This document shows, in pieces, positions 25,817 through 33,915 of a stretch of DNA of 64,000 bases. A model generated the notes under the pieces. That model was not told the origin of the DNA, did no database searches, and saw nothing but the letters and a program-made list of their open reading frames with translations. The stretch covers positions 310,001-374,000 of the forward strand of contig NZ_MCGB01000061.1 of assembly GCF_001699815.1 (NCBI RefSeq), in the 5' to 3' direction. Source of the stretch: Ralstonia pickettii. Lineage in GTDB: Bacteria; Pseudomonadota; Gammaproteobacteria; Burkholderiales; Burkholderiaceae. How positions within the stretch are numbered: position 1 is the stretch's first letter; every line of letters begins with the position of its first letter. Both the position numbers and the translations under genes were made by a program.

Positions 25817-26329
25817 TCAAGCTGCGGGACTCTGCGATAGCAGGGTCGCCTGCGCCAAGTCGCTATCATCGACAAAGCGCTCAAACCCGCAAATCCGATC
25901 TACGCTTGCTAACTGCAGAAGCAAGACAAACTGAAAATCACCTACGGCGATCTGTTCGTCGAGAGATTCACGGGTGATGTTCACACCCGCCATTGCCAAC
26001 TTCTTCGCGAGTAGGCCGGTGTCTAAATTTTTTGCTGAAAGCTCACGAAGGAAAATGTGCTTCGCGTGCATTTCGTCGCTTCCCTTCACCGCCAATATCG
26101 GACGCCAGTGCTCTGGATATTCCGCCTGTAGGGAAATCAGGAGTCTCAGAAAGAAACTTGCTCGATAGGTACCGCGAGAGATCTTTCCCTCTACTCCGCG
26201 AACCGATTCCGCAATTCCAGACGCACGCATTAGATCGCATACATCCTGGTAACTAGCCCCTTTGCGCGCGAGCAAGCCGCGCGCAGTGCGAGCTGCAAGC
26301 TGAGTCCAAGGAGTGTCAACGTGGCTCAC
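25817..26329 (-). CDS. Duplicated DUF6471-domain protein
   Basis: Protein of 170 residues. The first half (WTQLAARTARGLLARKGASY, VEGKISRGTYRASFFLRLL) is a clear DUF6471 domain, a small HTH-like fold of unknown function. The second half (LRELSAKNLDTGLLAKKLAM, ITRESLDEQIAVGDFQFVLL) repeats the same pattern more loosely, so the protein appears to be two tandem copies. Pairs of HTH-like domains suggest nucleic-acid binding, but this is inference. It is the first gene of the minus-strand cassette and the nearest to nrdB. Confidence 0.65.
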   Translation of the reverse strand: MSHVDTPWTQLAARTARGLLARKGASYQDVCDLMRASGIAESVRGVEGKISRGTYRASFFLRLLISLQAEYPEHWRPILAVKGSDEMHAKHIFLRELSAKNLDTGLLAKKLAMAGVNITRESLDEQIAVGDFQFVLLLQLASVDRICGFERFVDDSDLAQATLLSQSPAA

Positions 26330-26658
26330 GGTGAACCAAATCCCATCTAGCTAGATGAGCCCACAAATCGAGGTCTCATAAGGTGATCAGCCGAAACTCT
26401 TCCAGAAGGAGCCGAAGGCTACGCGGGGACATCGCTCGCCAGCCTCACAACTACCACCACATAAAGAAGAAGGCGGAAGTCTCTCGACGCCCGCCCCCAC
26501 TTACGACAGAGGCCTACAACTGTCCGACCTGTACCGCAACAATCAGTAAATCATCAGGAATCACTCACGGAGATTCGAAAATCTCACGTTATGTGTCCGC
26601 GCGTCTCAGGTTATGTGTCCGAAATCTCAACTTATGTGTCCGTGAGCGGTGGCTCAGA
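26330..26658. other. Gap with no gene; island boundary
   Basis: Between the DUF6471 gene and the end of nrdB I find no supported reading frame or RNA gene. It holds the triple short repeat at 26582-26642, which probably marks the junction between accessory DNA and conserved chromosome. Confidence 0.4.
26582..26642. repeat. Three copies of TCTCA-x-xTTATGTGTCCG next to nrdB
   Basis: TCTCACGTTATGTGTCCG at 26582, TCTCAGGTTATGTGTCCG at 26604 and TCTCAACTTATGTGTCCG at 26625 lie 22 and 21 bases apart, ending 17 bases before the nrdB stop codon. Closely spaced short repeats like these resemble the multiple transposase sites at the ends of IS21-type elements; no transposase is attached. Confidence 0.7.
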
Positions 26659-27867
26659 TCACTCCCAGGACAGCGCGCCGCCGGTCTGGTACTCGATCAC
26701 GCGCGTCTCGAAGAAGTTGCGCTCCTTCTTCAGGTCGATCATCTCGCTCATCCACGGGAACGGGTTTTCCTCGTTCGGGAACAGCGCGTCCAGGCCGATC
26801 TGCTGGCAGCGACGGTTGCAGATGAAGCGCAGGTAGCCCTTGAACATCGGTGCGTTCAGGCCCAGCACGCCACGCGGCATGGTGTCTTCTGCGTAGCGAT
26901 ATTCCAGGTCGACGGCCTTCTTGAACAGCTCCGTGATCTCGGCCTTGAACTCGGCCGTCCACAGGTGCGGGTTCTCCAGCTTGATCTGGTTGATCAGGTC
27001 GATACCGAAATTGCAGTGCAGCGACTCGTCGCGCAGGATGTACTGGTACTGCTCCGCAGCGCCGGTCATCTTGTTCTGACGGCCCATCGCCAGGATCTGC
27101 GTGAAGCCGACGTAGAAGAACAGGCCTTCCATGATGCAGGCGAAGACGATGAGCGACTTCAGCAGCTTCTGGTCGTTCTCGGGCGTGCCGGTCTTGAAGG
27201 ACGGATCGGTCAGCGTGTCGATGAACGGGATCAGGAACTCGTCCTTGTCGCGGATCGACTGCACTTCGTGGTACGCGTTGAAGATCTCGGCCTCGTTCAG
27301 GCCCAGCGATTCAACGATGTACTGATACGCGTGCGTATGGATCGCCTCTTCAAACGCCTGGCGCAGCAGGTACTGGCGGCATTCCGGCGCGGTGATCTGG
27401 CGGTACGTGCCCAGCACGATGTTGTTGGCGGCCAGCGAGTCGGCCGTCACGAAGAAGCCCAGGTTGCGCTTGATGATGCGGCGCTCGTCTTCGGTCAGAC
27501 CGTTCGGGTCTTTCCACGTCGCGATGTCGCGCGACATGTTGATTTCCTGCGGCATCCAGTGGTTCGCGCAGCCGGCCAGGTACTTTTCCCAGGCCCACTT
27601 GTACTTGAACGGCACCAGCTGGTTGACGTCGGTGGCGCCGTTGATGACGCGCTTGTCGGCGGCGTTCACGCGGCGGTTGCTCTGTGCGGCAGCGGCGTTC
27701 GGATTGTTGCCAAGGATGCCCGTGCCGGCGGCCTGCGTGGCCGACGGGGGCAGCACGCCGCCCTGGTCGGCGGTGGCCGTTTGCAGCTGCGGCTGCGGTT
27801 GGTACGCGGGCTGCGGCGCAGCTTGCGGTTGTGCGGCAGGTTTGACGTCGTCGTCCCAGCTCAGCAT
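26659..27867 (-). CDS. nrdB: Ribonucleotide reductase class Ia beta subunit
   Basis: NrdB houses the di-iron tyrosyl radical cofactor that starts deoxynucleotide synthesis with NrdA. The protein has 402 residues, a little longer than E. coli NrdB because of a Gln/Ala/Pro-rich N-terminal extension of about 60 residues. Conserved regions include [20 protein letters not shown], the iron-ligand helix [16 protein letters not shown] and [16 protein letters not shown], and the C-terminus ends [11 protein letters not shown] 27867 is chosen because AGGAG lies nine bases before it and MLSWDDD is the family start; the frame opens 24 codons further upstream without signals. nrdA lies just upstream (gap 116 bases), so the order is nrdA-nrdB, both presumably under the NrdR boxes before nrdA. 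Confidence 0.96.
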   Translation of the reverse strand: MLSWDDDVKPAAQPQAAPQPAYQPQPQLQTATADQGGVLPPSATQAAGTGILGNNPNAAAAQSNRRVNAADKRVINGATDVNQLVPFKYKWAWEKYLAGCANHWMPQEINMSRDIATWKDPNGLTEDERRIIKRNLGFFVTADSLAANNIVLGTYRQITAPECRQYLLRQAFEEAIHTHAYQYIVESLGLNEAEIFNAYHEVQSIRDKDEFLIPFIDTLTDPSFKTGTPENDQKLLKSLIVFACIMEGLFFYVGFTQILAMGRQNKMTGAAEQYQYILRDESLHCNFGIDLINQIKLENPHLWTAEFKAEITELFKKAVDLEYRYAEDTMPRGVLGLNAPMFKGYLRFICNRRCQQIGLDALFPNEENPFPWMSEMIDLKKERNFFETRVIEYQTGGALSWE

Positions 27868-27983
27868 ATGTGTTTCTCCTAATTCTTTGCTCGTCGCTCC
27901 CGCTCTTTCGGAGCGCGAGTCCAGTGTCGTGCAGGTCACGGCGCCCCCGCTTGCGCGGGAGCAACCTCAGACACTGTTTTGAC

Positions 27984-30968
27984 TTATTGGCAGGCTTCGC
28001 ATTCCTCGAAACCGGGGTCGCCTGGGCGCATCGTGCACACGGCGCCTTCAGCTTCCGGCATCGCCTGGGCGGTGGCAGCAGCGGCATCCAGCGCGCTGGC
28101 CGGCGCGGCCGAAGTCACTCCGGATGCACCTGCCGCCGACACACCACCGATATCGCTACCCGACGACACCGCATTGAGCGTGCCGCGCGACACGGTCGAC
28201 TTCTCTACGTGCGTGGCGCCGATCGTGCGCAGGTAGTACGTGGTCTTCAGGCCACGCAGCCACGCCAGCTTGTACGTGTCGTCCAGCTTCTTGCCCGACG
28301 CGCCGGCCATGTAGATGTTCAGCGACTGCGCCTGGTCGATCCACTTCTGGCGGCGCGATGCTGCTTCCACCAGCCACAGCGGCTCCACTTCGAAAGCCGT
28401 TGCGTACAGGTCGCGCAGGTCTTGCGGGATGCGGTCGATGCGGGCCAGCGAGCCGTCGAAGTACTTCAGGTCGGCGACCATCACCTCGTCCCACAGGCCG
28501 CGTGCCTTCAGGTCGCGCACCAGGTAGTCGTTGACCACCGTGAACTCACCCGACAGGTTCGACTTGACGTACAGGTTCTGGTACGTCGGCTCAATGCAAG
28601 CCGACACGCCGATGATGTTGGAGATCGTTGCCGTCGGAGCGATCGCCACGCAGTTCGAGTTGCGCATGCCGTACTGCTTGATGCGGCCGCGCAGGCTGTC
28701 CCAGTCCATGGTCGACGACATGTCGGCTTCGAGGTAGCCGCCGCGCTCTTCGGCCAGCAGCTTGAGCGAGTCTTGCGGCAGGATGCCGCGATCCCACAGC
28801 GAGCCCTTGTAGCTGCTGTAGCGGCCGCGCTCTTCAGCCAGCTCGGTCGACGCCCAGTAGGCGTAGTAGCACACGGCTTCCATCGAGGTGTCGGCAAACT
28901 GCACCGCTGCGTCGCTGGCGTATGGCACACGCAGCACGTGCAGCGCGTCCTGGAAGCCCATGATGCCCATGCCGACCGGACGGTGGCGCAGGTTCGAATC
29001 ACGCGCCTTCTTGACCGCGTAGTAGTTGATGTCGATCACGTTGTCGAGCATGCGCATGGCGGTGCGCACGGTCTTCTTCAGCTTCTCGTGATCGAGCACG
29101 ACGCTGCCGTCAGCCTGCTTGACCAGGTGAGCGACCAGGTTGACCGAACCCAGGTTGCACACGGCGATTTCGCTGTCGTTGGTGTTCAGCGTGATTTCCG
29201 TGCACAGGTTGGAGCTGTGCACCACGCCCACGTGCTGCTGTGGGCTGCGGATGTTGCACGGATCCTTGAACGTGATCCACGGATGGCCGGTTTCGAACAG
29301 CATGCCCAGCATCTTGCGCCACAGTTGCAGCGCCGGCATCTTCTTGAAGAGCTTGATCTCGCCGCGCGCGACCTTGTCTTCGTAGGCCAGGTAGGCCTGC
29401 TCGAATGCCTTGCCAACCTTGTCATGCAGGTCCGGGCAGGTGGACGGCGAGAACAGCGTCCACTCGCCACCTTCCATCACGCGCTTCATGAACAGGTCGG
29501 GAATCCAGTTCGCCGTGTTCATGTCGTGGGTGCGGCGGCGGTCGTCGCCGGTGTTCTTGCGCAGTTCCAGGAATTCTTCGATGTCCAGGTGCCACGTTTC
29601 CAGGTACGCACAGACAGCGCCCTTGCGCTTGCCGCCCTGGTTCACGGCCACGGCCGTGTCGTTGACCACCTTCAGGAACGGCACCACGCCTTGGCTCTTG
29701 CCGTTGGTGCCCTTGATGTGCGAGCCGAGTGCGCGCACGTTGGTCCAGTCGTTGCCCAGGCCGCCGGCAAACTTCGACAGCAGCGCGTTTTCCTTCAGCG
29801 CTTCGTAAATGCCGTCCAGATCGTCCGACACGGTGGTCAGGTAGCACGACGACAGCTGCGAGCGGCGCGTGCCCGAGTTGAACAGCGTCGGCGTGCTCGA
29901 CATGAAGTCGAACGACGACAGCAGCTGGTAGAACTCGATGGCACGGGCTTCGCGGTCGATTTCGTTCAGCGCCAGGCCCATCGCCACACGCATGAAGAAC
30001 GCCTGCGGCATCTCGATGCGGGTTTCGCTGATATGCAGGAAGTAGCGGTCGTACAGCGTCTGCAGGCCCAGGTAGTTGAACTGGAAGTCGCGCGAGGCGT
30101 CCAGCGCTGCGCCCAGGCGGGCCAGGTCGAACTGGGCCAGCTTGTCGTCGAGCAGTTCGGCGTTGATGCCGCGCTTGATGAACTGCGGGAAGTAGTCGAC
30201 GTAGCGAGTGCTCATTTCCGCTTGCGTGACTTCTTCGCCGAGGATTTCGCGGCGGATCGTGTGCAGCAGGATGCGCGCCGTGACCTGGCTGTACGCCGGG
30301 TCCTTTTCGATCAGGGTACGCGAGGCCAGGATGGCCGAGTCGTACACCTGCGTCATCGGCACGCCTTCATACAGGTTCTTGACCGTTTCCTTGAGGATCG
30401 GCTCCGGGTCCACCGCTTCGCCCAGACCTTCGCAGGCCGAGACGATCACGTTGCGCAGCGCCGCCATGTCCAACGGGCGGGTGATGCCGCCGTCGGTCAC
30501 GTTCAGGCCGATGAAGGCCGGTTGCTGCTGGGTTTCGCCGGCTTGCGCGCGCTCCTGGGCGCGGCGCTCGCGGTACAGCACGTAGGCGCGGGCCACGTCG
30601 TGCTCGCCCGAGCGCATCAGGGCCAGTTCCACCTGGTCCTGCACGTCTTCGATATGGAACGTGCCGCCGTTCGGGCGGCTGCGCAGCAGTGCGCGAACGA
30701 CGTTCTGCGTTTGTTGGTCGACCAGCTCGCGCACACGCGCGGAAGCAGCACCCTGCCCGCCATTCACGGCGAGGAAAGCCTTGGTCATGGCCACGGCGAT
30801 CTTCGAAGGCTCGAAGCTCACCACGGCGCCGTTGCGGCGAATGATCTTGTAGTCGGCAAGATTGACGCCGGAAGCGGTGCCGGGGGCCACGGCCGTGCCG
30901 CCAGCGCTTTGCGCAAATTGCGAAGGATTGGCGGTGCCGGAGTGGATTTCGGATTGGGCCGTCTGCAT
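27984..30968 (-). CDS. nrdA: Ribonucleotide reductase class Ia alpha subunit
   Basis: Catalytic subunit of 994 residues, longer than E. coli NrdA (761) because of an Ala/Gly/Ser-rich N-terminus and extra segments. An ATP-cone (YKIIRRNGAVVSFEPSKIAV) precedes the catalytic barrel. The reactive cysteines are visible in QLSSCYLTT (Cys225-like), SNLCTEI (thiyl Cys439 and Glu441) and VCNLGSVNL (Cys462-like), and the C-terminal redox pair is in EECEACQ. ATG 30968 is chosen because AGGAG precedes it; a further 17 codons upstream are open. Regulation by NrdR is indicated by two palindromes about 190-230 bases upstream. The 1037-codon open frame on the opposite strand is a shadow. Confidence 0.96.
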   Translation of the reverse strand: MQTAQSEIHSGTANPSQFAQSAGGTAVAPGTASGVNLADYKIIRRNGAVVSFEPSKIAVAMTKAFLAVNGGQGAASARVRELVDQQTQNVVRALLRSRPNGGTFHIEDVQDQVELALMRSGEHDVARAYVLYRERRAQERAQAGETQQQPAFIGLNVTDGGITRPLDMAALRNVIVSACEGLGEAVDPEPILKETVKNLYEGVPMTQVYDSAILASRTLIEKDPAYSQVTARILLHTIRREILGEEVTQAEMSTRYVDYFPQFIKRGINAELLDDKLAQFDLARLGAALDASRDFQFNYLGLQTLYDRYFLHISETRIEMPQAFFMRVAMGLALNEIDREARAIEFYQLLSSFDFMSSTPTLFNSGTRRSQLSSCYLTTVSDDLDGIYEALKENALLSKFAGGLGNDWTNVRALGSHIKGTNGKSQGVVPFLKVVNDTAVAVNQGGKRKGAVCAYLETWHLDIEEFLELRKNTGDDRRRTHDMNTANWIPDLFMKRVMEGGEWTLFSPSTCPDLHDKVGKAFEQAYLAYEDKVARGEIKLFKKMPALQLWRKMLGMLFETGHPWITFKDPCNIRSPQQHVGVVHSSNLCTEITLNTNDSEIAVCNLGSVNLVAHLVKQADGSVVLDHEKLKKTVRTAMRMLDNVIDINYYAVKKARDSNLRHRPVGMGIMGFQDALHVLRVPYASDAAVQFADTSMEAVCYYAYWASTELAEERGRYSSYKGSLWDRGILPQDSLKLLAEERGGYLEADMSSTMDWDSLRGRIKQYGMRNSNCVAIAPTATISNIIGVSACIEPTYQNLYVKSNLSGEFTVVNDYLVRDLKARGLWDEVMVADLKYFDGSLARIDRIPQDLRDLYATAFEVEPLWLVEAASRRQKWIDQAQSLNIYMAGASGKKLDDTYKLAWLRGLKTTYYLRTIGATHVEKSTVSRGTLNAVSSGSDIGGVSAAGASGVTSAAPASALDAAAATAQAMPEAEGAVCTMRPGDPGFEECEACQ

Positions 30969-31617
30969 GTGGACTCCTGTTGAACCGTTCGTTTTATTGG
31001 CTCGCCGATGGTGAAACACCCTGGGCGAATCCTTGCGCTACGCGGAGAAATGAGACGGAAAAGACCCCTGCCTTTCCTCAGCCCCCAAGCGCCGGCTCGA
31101 CCTGCCGTACGCCCGCCCCCGCGTGGCGCTGAAATAAGAATCCCGGAAAGCGACCACTACATCTAGTGTTCAACTCCGGGATTGACGCTAAGTATAGTGG
31201 CCCAATCGAATTTGCCTAGACTTGACAGGTGGGGGCGGAGGGCTATTTTTCACCCGCCAATGCAGTGCCGCAAGCCCGCGACGCCAGTCTGCACAAAGGG
31301 TCGGCGGGACTGGCGTGCGGCGTCGCAATGACCGTTTCTTCAGAATAATTCTTTCTATCGACGTCGCAAGTTCAATAGACGTCACCTCATCTACGGTAGG
31401 GGTATGTGTGCGGCGCACTGCACCGGTGCACGCGTGCCGCGCACCGGGGCATTTCCCGACATTCCCCGCTCAAGAAATCCGAATAGCCGCATCAGCATTC
31501 TTGCCGCGGCTGTCACTTGAGCGACAGCCCCCCACCCTACGCTTCGGTCGCATTGCAGGGAGCGCAATCACAGCGGCGAGACACCGAGCGCCGCGCACAA
31601 CGACCGAGGAAATCGAC
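30969..31617. other. Divergent control region of nrdA and the phosphodiesterase gene
   Basis: A divergent intergenic stretch of about 650 bp. It contains the two NrdR-type boxes at 31154-31200 and, towards the right, low-complexity AT-richer DNA (TTCTTTCTATCGACGTC). The frame of the downstream lipoprotein is open from 31222, but its start is at 31618. No RNA gene is seen. Confidence 0.5.
31154..31200 (-). promoter_or_regulatory. Tandem NrdR boxes upstream of nrdA
   Basis: Two 16-bp palindromes occur: CCACTACATCTAGTGT at 31154-31169 and ACGCTAAGTATAGTGG at 31185-31200. Both fit the NrdR consensus (ACACTATATATAGTGT-like), and their starts are 31 bp apart, about three helical turns, the spacing known for NrdR. 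NrdR represses reductase genes when dATP is plentiful. Identification is by pattern. Confidence 0.75.
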
Positions 31618-33648
31618 ATGGCTTGGAATCACCCCGCCCGGCGCCTGCTGACGGCCGCGCTGAGCACGACCGTGGCAGCGACGCTGGCGACTACATTGAC
31701 CGCATGCGGCGGTGGCGACAGCGGCCCCATCGCCAACCAGGGCAGCACGGACGCGCCCTCCGCCACCGCCAGCAAGAAGGTGCTGATGGTCGGCGTGGAC
31801 GGCGCCACCTATGCGCAGGTACAGAGCGCGCTCTTGCAGCGCAGCCTGCCGAACCTGGGTGCGCTGGCGGTGATGCCGGCTTCGACCGGCGGGACGCTTG
31901 GCACCATCACCGCCCAGCCGCCGCTGGACACGCCCAGCTGGGCCACCGTGCTGACCGGCGCCTGGCAAAACCGCCATGGCGTGACGGACGACACGATCAC
32001 CACCCTGGCCGCCCCAAGCGTGTTCAGCTACGCGCGCAGCGCCGCCAAGGCCGCGGGCACCACGCAACGGCTGGGCGCCGCTGTCAGCTCGGCCGCGCTG
32101 CCCGCGCTGCTCAAGGCAGATCAGCAAGCCGGCAACCTTGACACGCTCGTCGACTGCGCCCAGGTGGACACCTGCGTGACGCAGAACAGCGTGAAGCTCG
32201 TGCAGTCCGGCTACGACATCGTCTTCGCGCAATACACCGCGCCGGCCGCCGCCGCGCTGGCTTCGGGCCTGCAAAGCGATGCGTACACCGCTGCGCTGGC
32301 CAACGTCGACCAGGCGCTCGGCACGCTGCAGGCGGCCATCGCCCAGCGCCGCGCTGCCAACCCGAACGAAGACTGGCTCGTCGTCGTCACCACCAGCCAC
32401 GGCCTGGACGCCACGGGGGCCACCACGTCGGCGCCGACGCTGGAAAACCGCACCGCCTTCATCGCCATGAACAAGCCGGTCAACGCCGTGCTCGGCAAGA
32501 CCGGCATGGCGGCGCCCACGTCGGAAGCTACGCTGGCGGCCCTGCCGAGCGAGGCTGACATCGTGCCGACCGTGCTGGCGCAATTGAACGCCGCCGTGCC
32601 GGCCACCGCCCACAAGCTGGACGGTGCAGCGCTCACGGCCAGCGCCGTCGGCGTGCGCAACGTCCAGAGCACGGTGGGCGCGTACAACGCCTCGCTGGTA
32701 CTGAACTGGCAGAACCCGACAGCGGCGAGCGGCCCCATCACCGTGCTGCGCGACGGCAAGCCGGTTGCCACGCTGCCCGCCACGGCCACGCAGTACACCG
32801 ACAGCAACATCGCCACCGCAAGCGGCATCTACCGCATCAACTACACGCTGGTGCGCAACAACGTGCCGGTGTCGATGCTTGCGCAGATCGCCTACGTTGC
32901 GCCGACGCCGCTGGCGACGTCGCTCACCAACGGCCTGGCCACGTATTACGGCTTCGACACTCTGCCGCCGACCGACCGTAAAGCCAATTCGACGATCGGC
33001 CCGTGGGTGGCTGGCACCGACGGTGGCTCGGCCACGGCCGACCCGTTTGGCGGCACGGCCCTCTCGGTCGATTCGCGCATCGACGCCTACAAGCTCACGC
33101 AGAACGGCGCCGACATCGCGCAAAGCCCGCAATTCACCATCGGCTTCTGGTTCAAGTCGGATTGCACACAGGGCAACGGCACCGGCGAGCCGATCCTCGC
33201 CAACAAGGACTACACCTCCGGCTCCAATGCCGGCATCGCCATCGGATTGTGGGGCGGCTGCGAAGTGCGCTTCAACCTCGGCAGCGGCGGCAAGCGCGAC
33301 GACATCCAGGGCATGAAGTTCAGCGCCAACCAGTGGGCCTATCTCGCCCTGTCGGTCGACGCGCAGGCCAAGCGCTTCAGCGCGTACATCCTCGACCCGG
33401 TGCTCGGCGTGCAGAAGGTGGAAGACAAGGCCATCGCCAATACCGACGTCACCAAGCTCAATGGCCTGACCACCAAGGTCTGGGGCATGAACGACGACGC
33501 CACGCACAACTACGTGCCCAACAACCCGGGCTCGCTCAAGGGCGTGATGGCCTACGACGACCTCGCCATGTGGACGCGCCGGCTGACGCTGGACGAACTC
33601 AAGACGATCAACGGTTCGCACCAGCCGCTGTCGTCGCTGAACCCCTGA
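31618..33648 (+). CDS. Lipoprotein phosphodiesterase with LamG-like domain
   Basis: Exported lipoprotein of 676 residues. The signal ends at the lipobox LTACGGG (Cys about residue 33). Residues about 55-330 show a type I phosphodiesterase/nucleotide pyrophosphatase (alkaline-phosphatase-like) fold: VLMVGVDGATYAQVQ with metal Asp, PSWATVLTGAWQNRHGVTDD, and VVVTTSHGLDATG. A beta-sandwich linker follows and then a concanavalin/LamG-like domain (TIGFWFKSDC, GIAIGLWGGCEVRFNLGSGG, YDDLAMWTRRLTLDELK). GAGG lies nine bases before ATG 31618. The next two genes encode a small lipoprotein and phospholipase C, so the operon probably attacks phosphate esters outside the cell. The exact substrate is unknown. 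Confidence 0.75.
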   Translation: MAWNHPARRLLTAALSTTVAATLATTLTACGGGDSGPIANQGSTDAPSATASKKVLMVGVDGATYAQVQSALLQRSLPNLGALAVMPASTGGTLGTITAQPPLDTPSWATVLTGAWQNRHGVTDDTITTLAAPSVFSYARSAAKAAGTTQRLGAAVSSAALPALLKADQQAGNLDTLVDCAQVDTCVTQNSVKLVQSGYDIVFAQYTAPAAAALASGLQSDAYTAALANVDQALGTLQAAIAQRRAANPNEDWLVVVTTSHGLDATGATTSAPTLENRTAFIAMNKPVNAVLGKTGMAAPTSEATLAALPSEADIVPTVLAQLNAAVPATAHKLDGAALTASAVGVRNVQSTVGAYNASLVLNWQNPTAASGPITVLRDGKPVATLPATATQYTDSNIATASGIYRINYTLVRNNVPVSMLAQIAYVAPTPLATSLTNGLATYYGFDTLPPTDRKANSTIGPWVAGTDGGSATADPFGGTALSVDSRIDAYKLTQNGADIAQSPQFTIGFWFKSDCTQGNGTGEPILANKDYTSGSNAGIAIGLWGGCEVRFNLGSGGKRDDIQGMKFSANQWAYLALSVDAQAKRFSAYILDPVLGVQKVEDKAIANTDVTKLNGLTTKVWGMNDDATHNYVPNNPGSLKGVMAYDDLAMWTRRLTLDELKTINGSHQPLSSLNP

Positions 33649-33678
33649 CCCCCTCCCCCAACCCGAACGAGACCGCTC

Positions 33679-33879
33679 ATGAAGCCCTTCATCCACCCTC
33701 TCGCGCGGCCGCACCGGCTGGCCGCCGTGCTGCTGTGCGCCGCCACCTTGTCGCTGTCGGCCTGCGGCGGCGATTCGAACGACGGCACGCCCGGCACAGG
33801 TACCGGCCCTGGCACCGCCCAGCCCGATCAACCCGGCCAGCCGCCGGCCAACAAGCCGACCCTGCACTGCGCTCCGTAA
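33679..33879 (+). CDS. Small Pro/Gly-rich lipoprotein (66 aa)
   Basis: A signal peptide (RLAAVLLCAATLSLSACGG) with a clear lipobox LSAC is followed by a low-complexity tail rich in Gly, Thr, Pro and Gln (GTPGTGTGPGTAQPDQPGQP) ending TLHCAP. It starts 31 bases after the phosphodiesterase and ends 37 bases before plcN. It is probably a membrane-anchored helper or spacer protein for the pair; similar short lipoproteins are known near secreted enzymes, but I cannot name a family. Confidence 0.6.
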   Translation: MKPFIHPLARPHRLAAVLLCAATLSLSACGGDSNDGTPGTGTGPGTAQPDQPGQPPANKPTLHCAP

Positions 33880-33915
33880 CGCGCGGCTTCCCATCGACTT
33901 GCGTTTGAGACCGAC

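Noticed and set aside
27870-30983. 1037-codon open frame on the plus strand over nrdA
   Set aside because: It is the antisense shadow of a GC-rich gene: rich in Arg, His, Val and Gln runs, with no domain, no ribosome site and complete overlap with nrdA.
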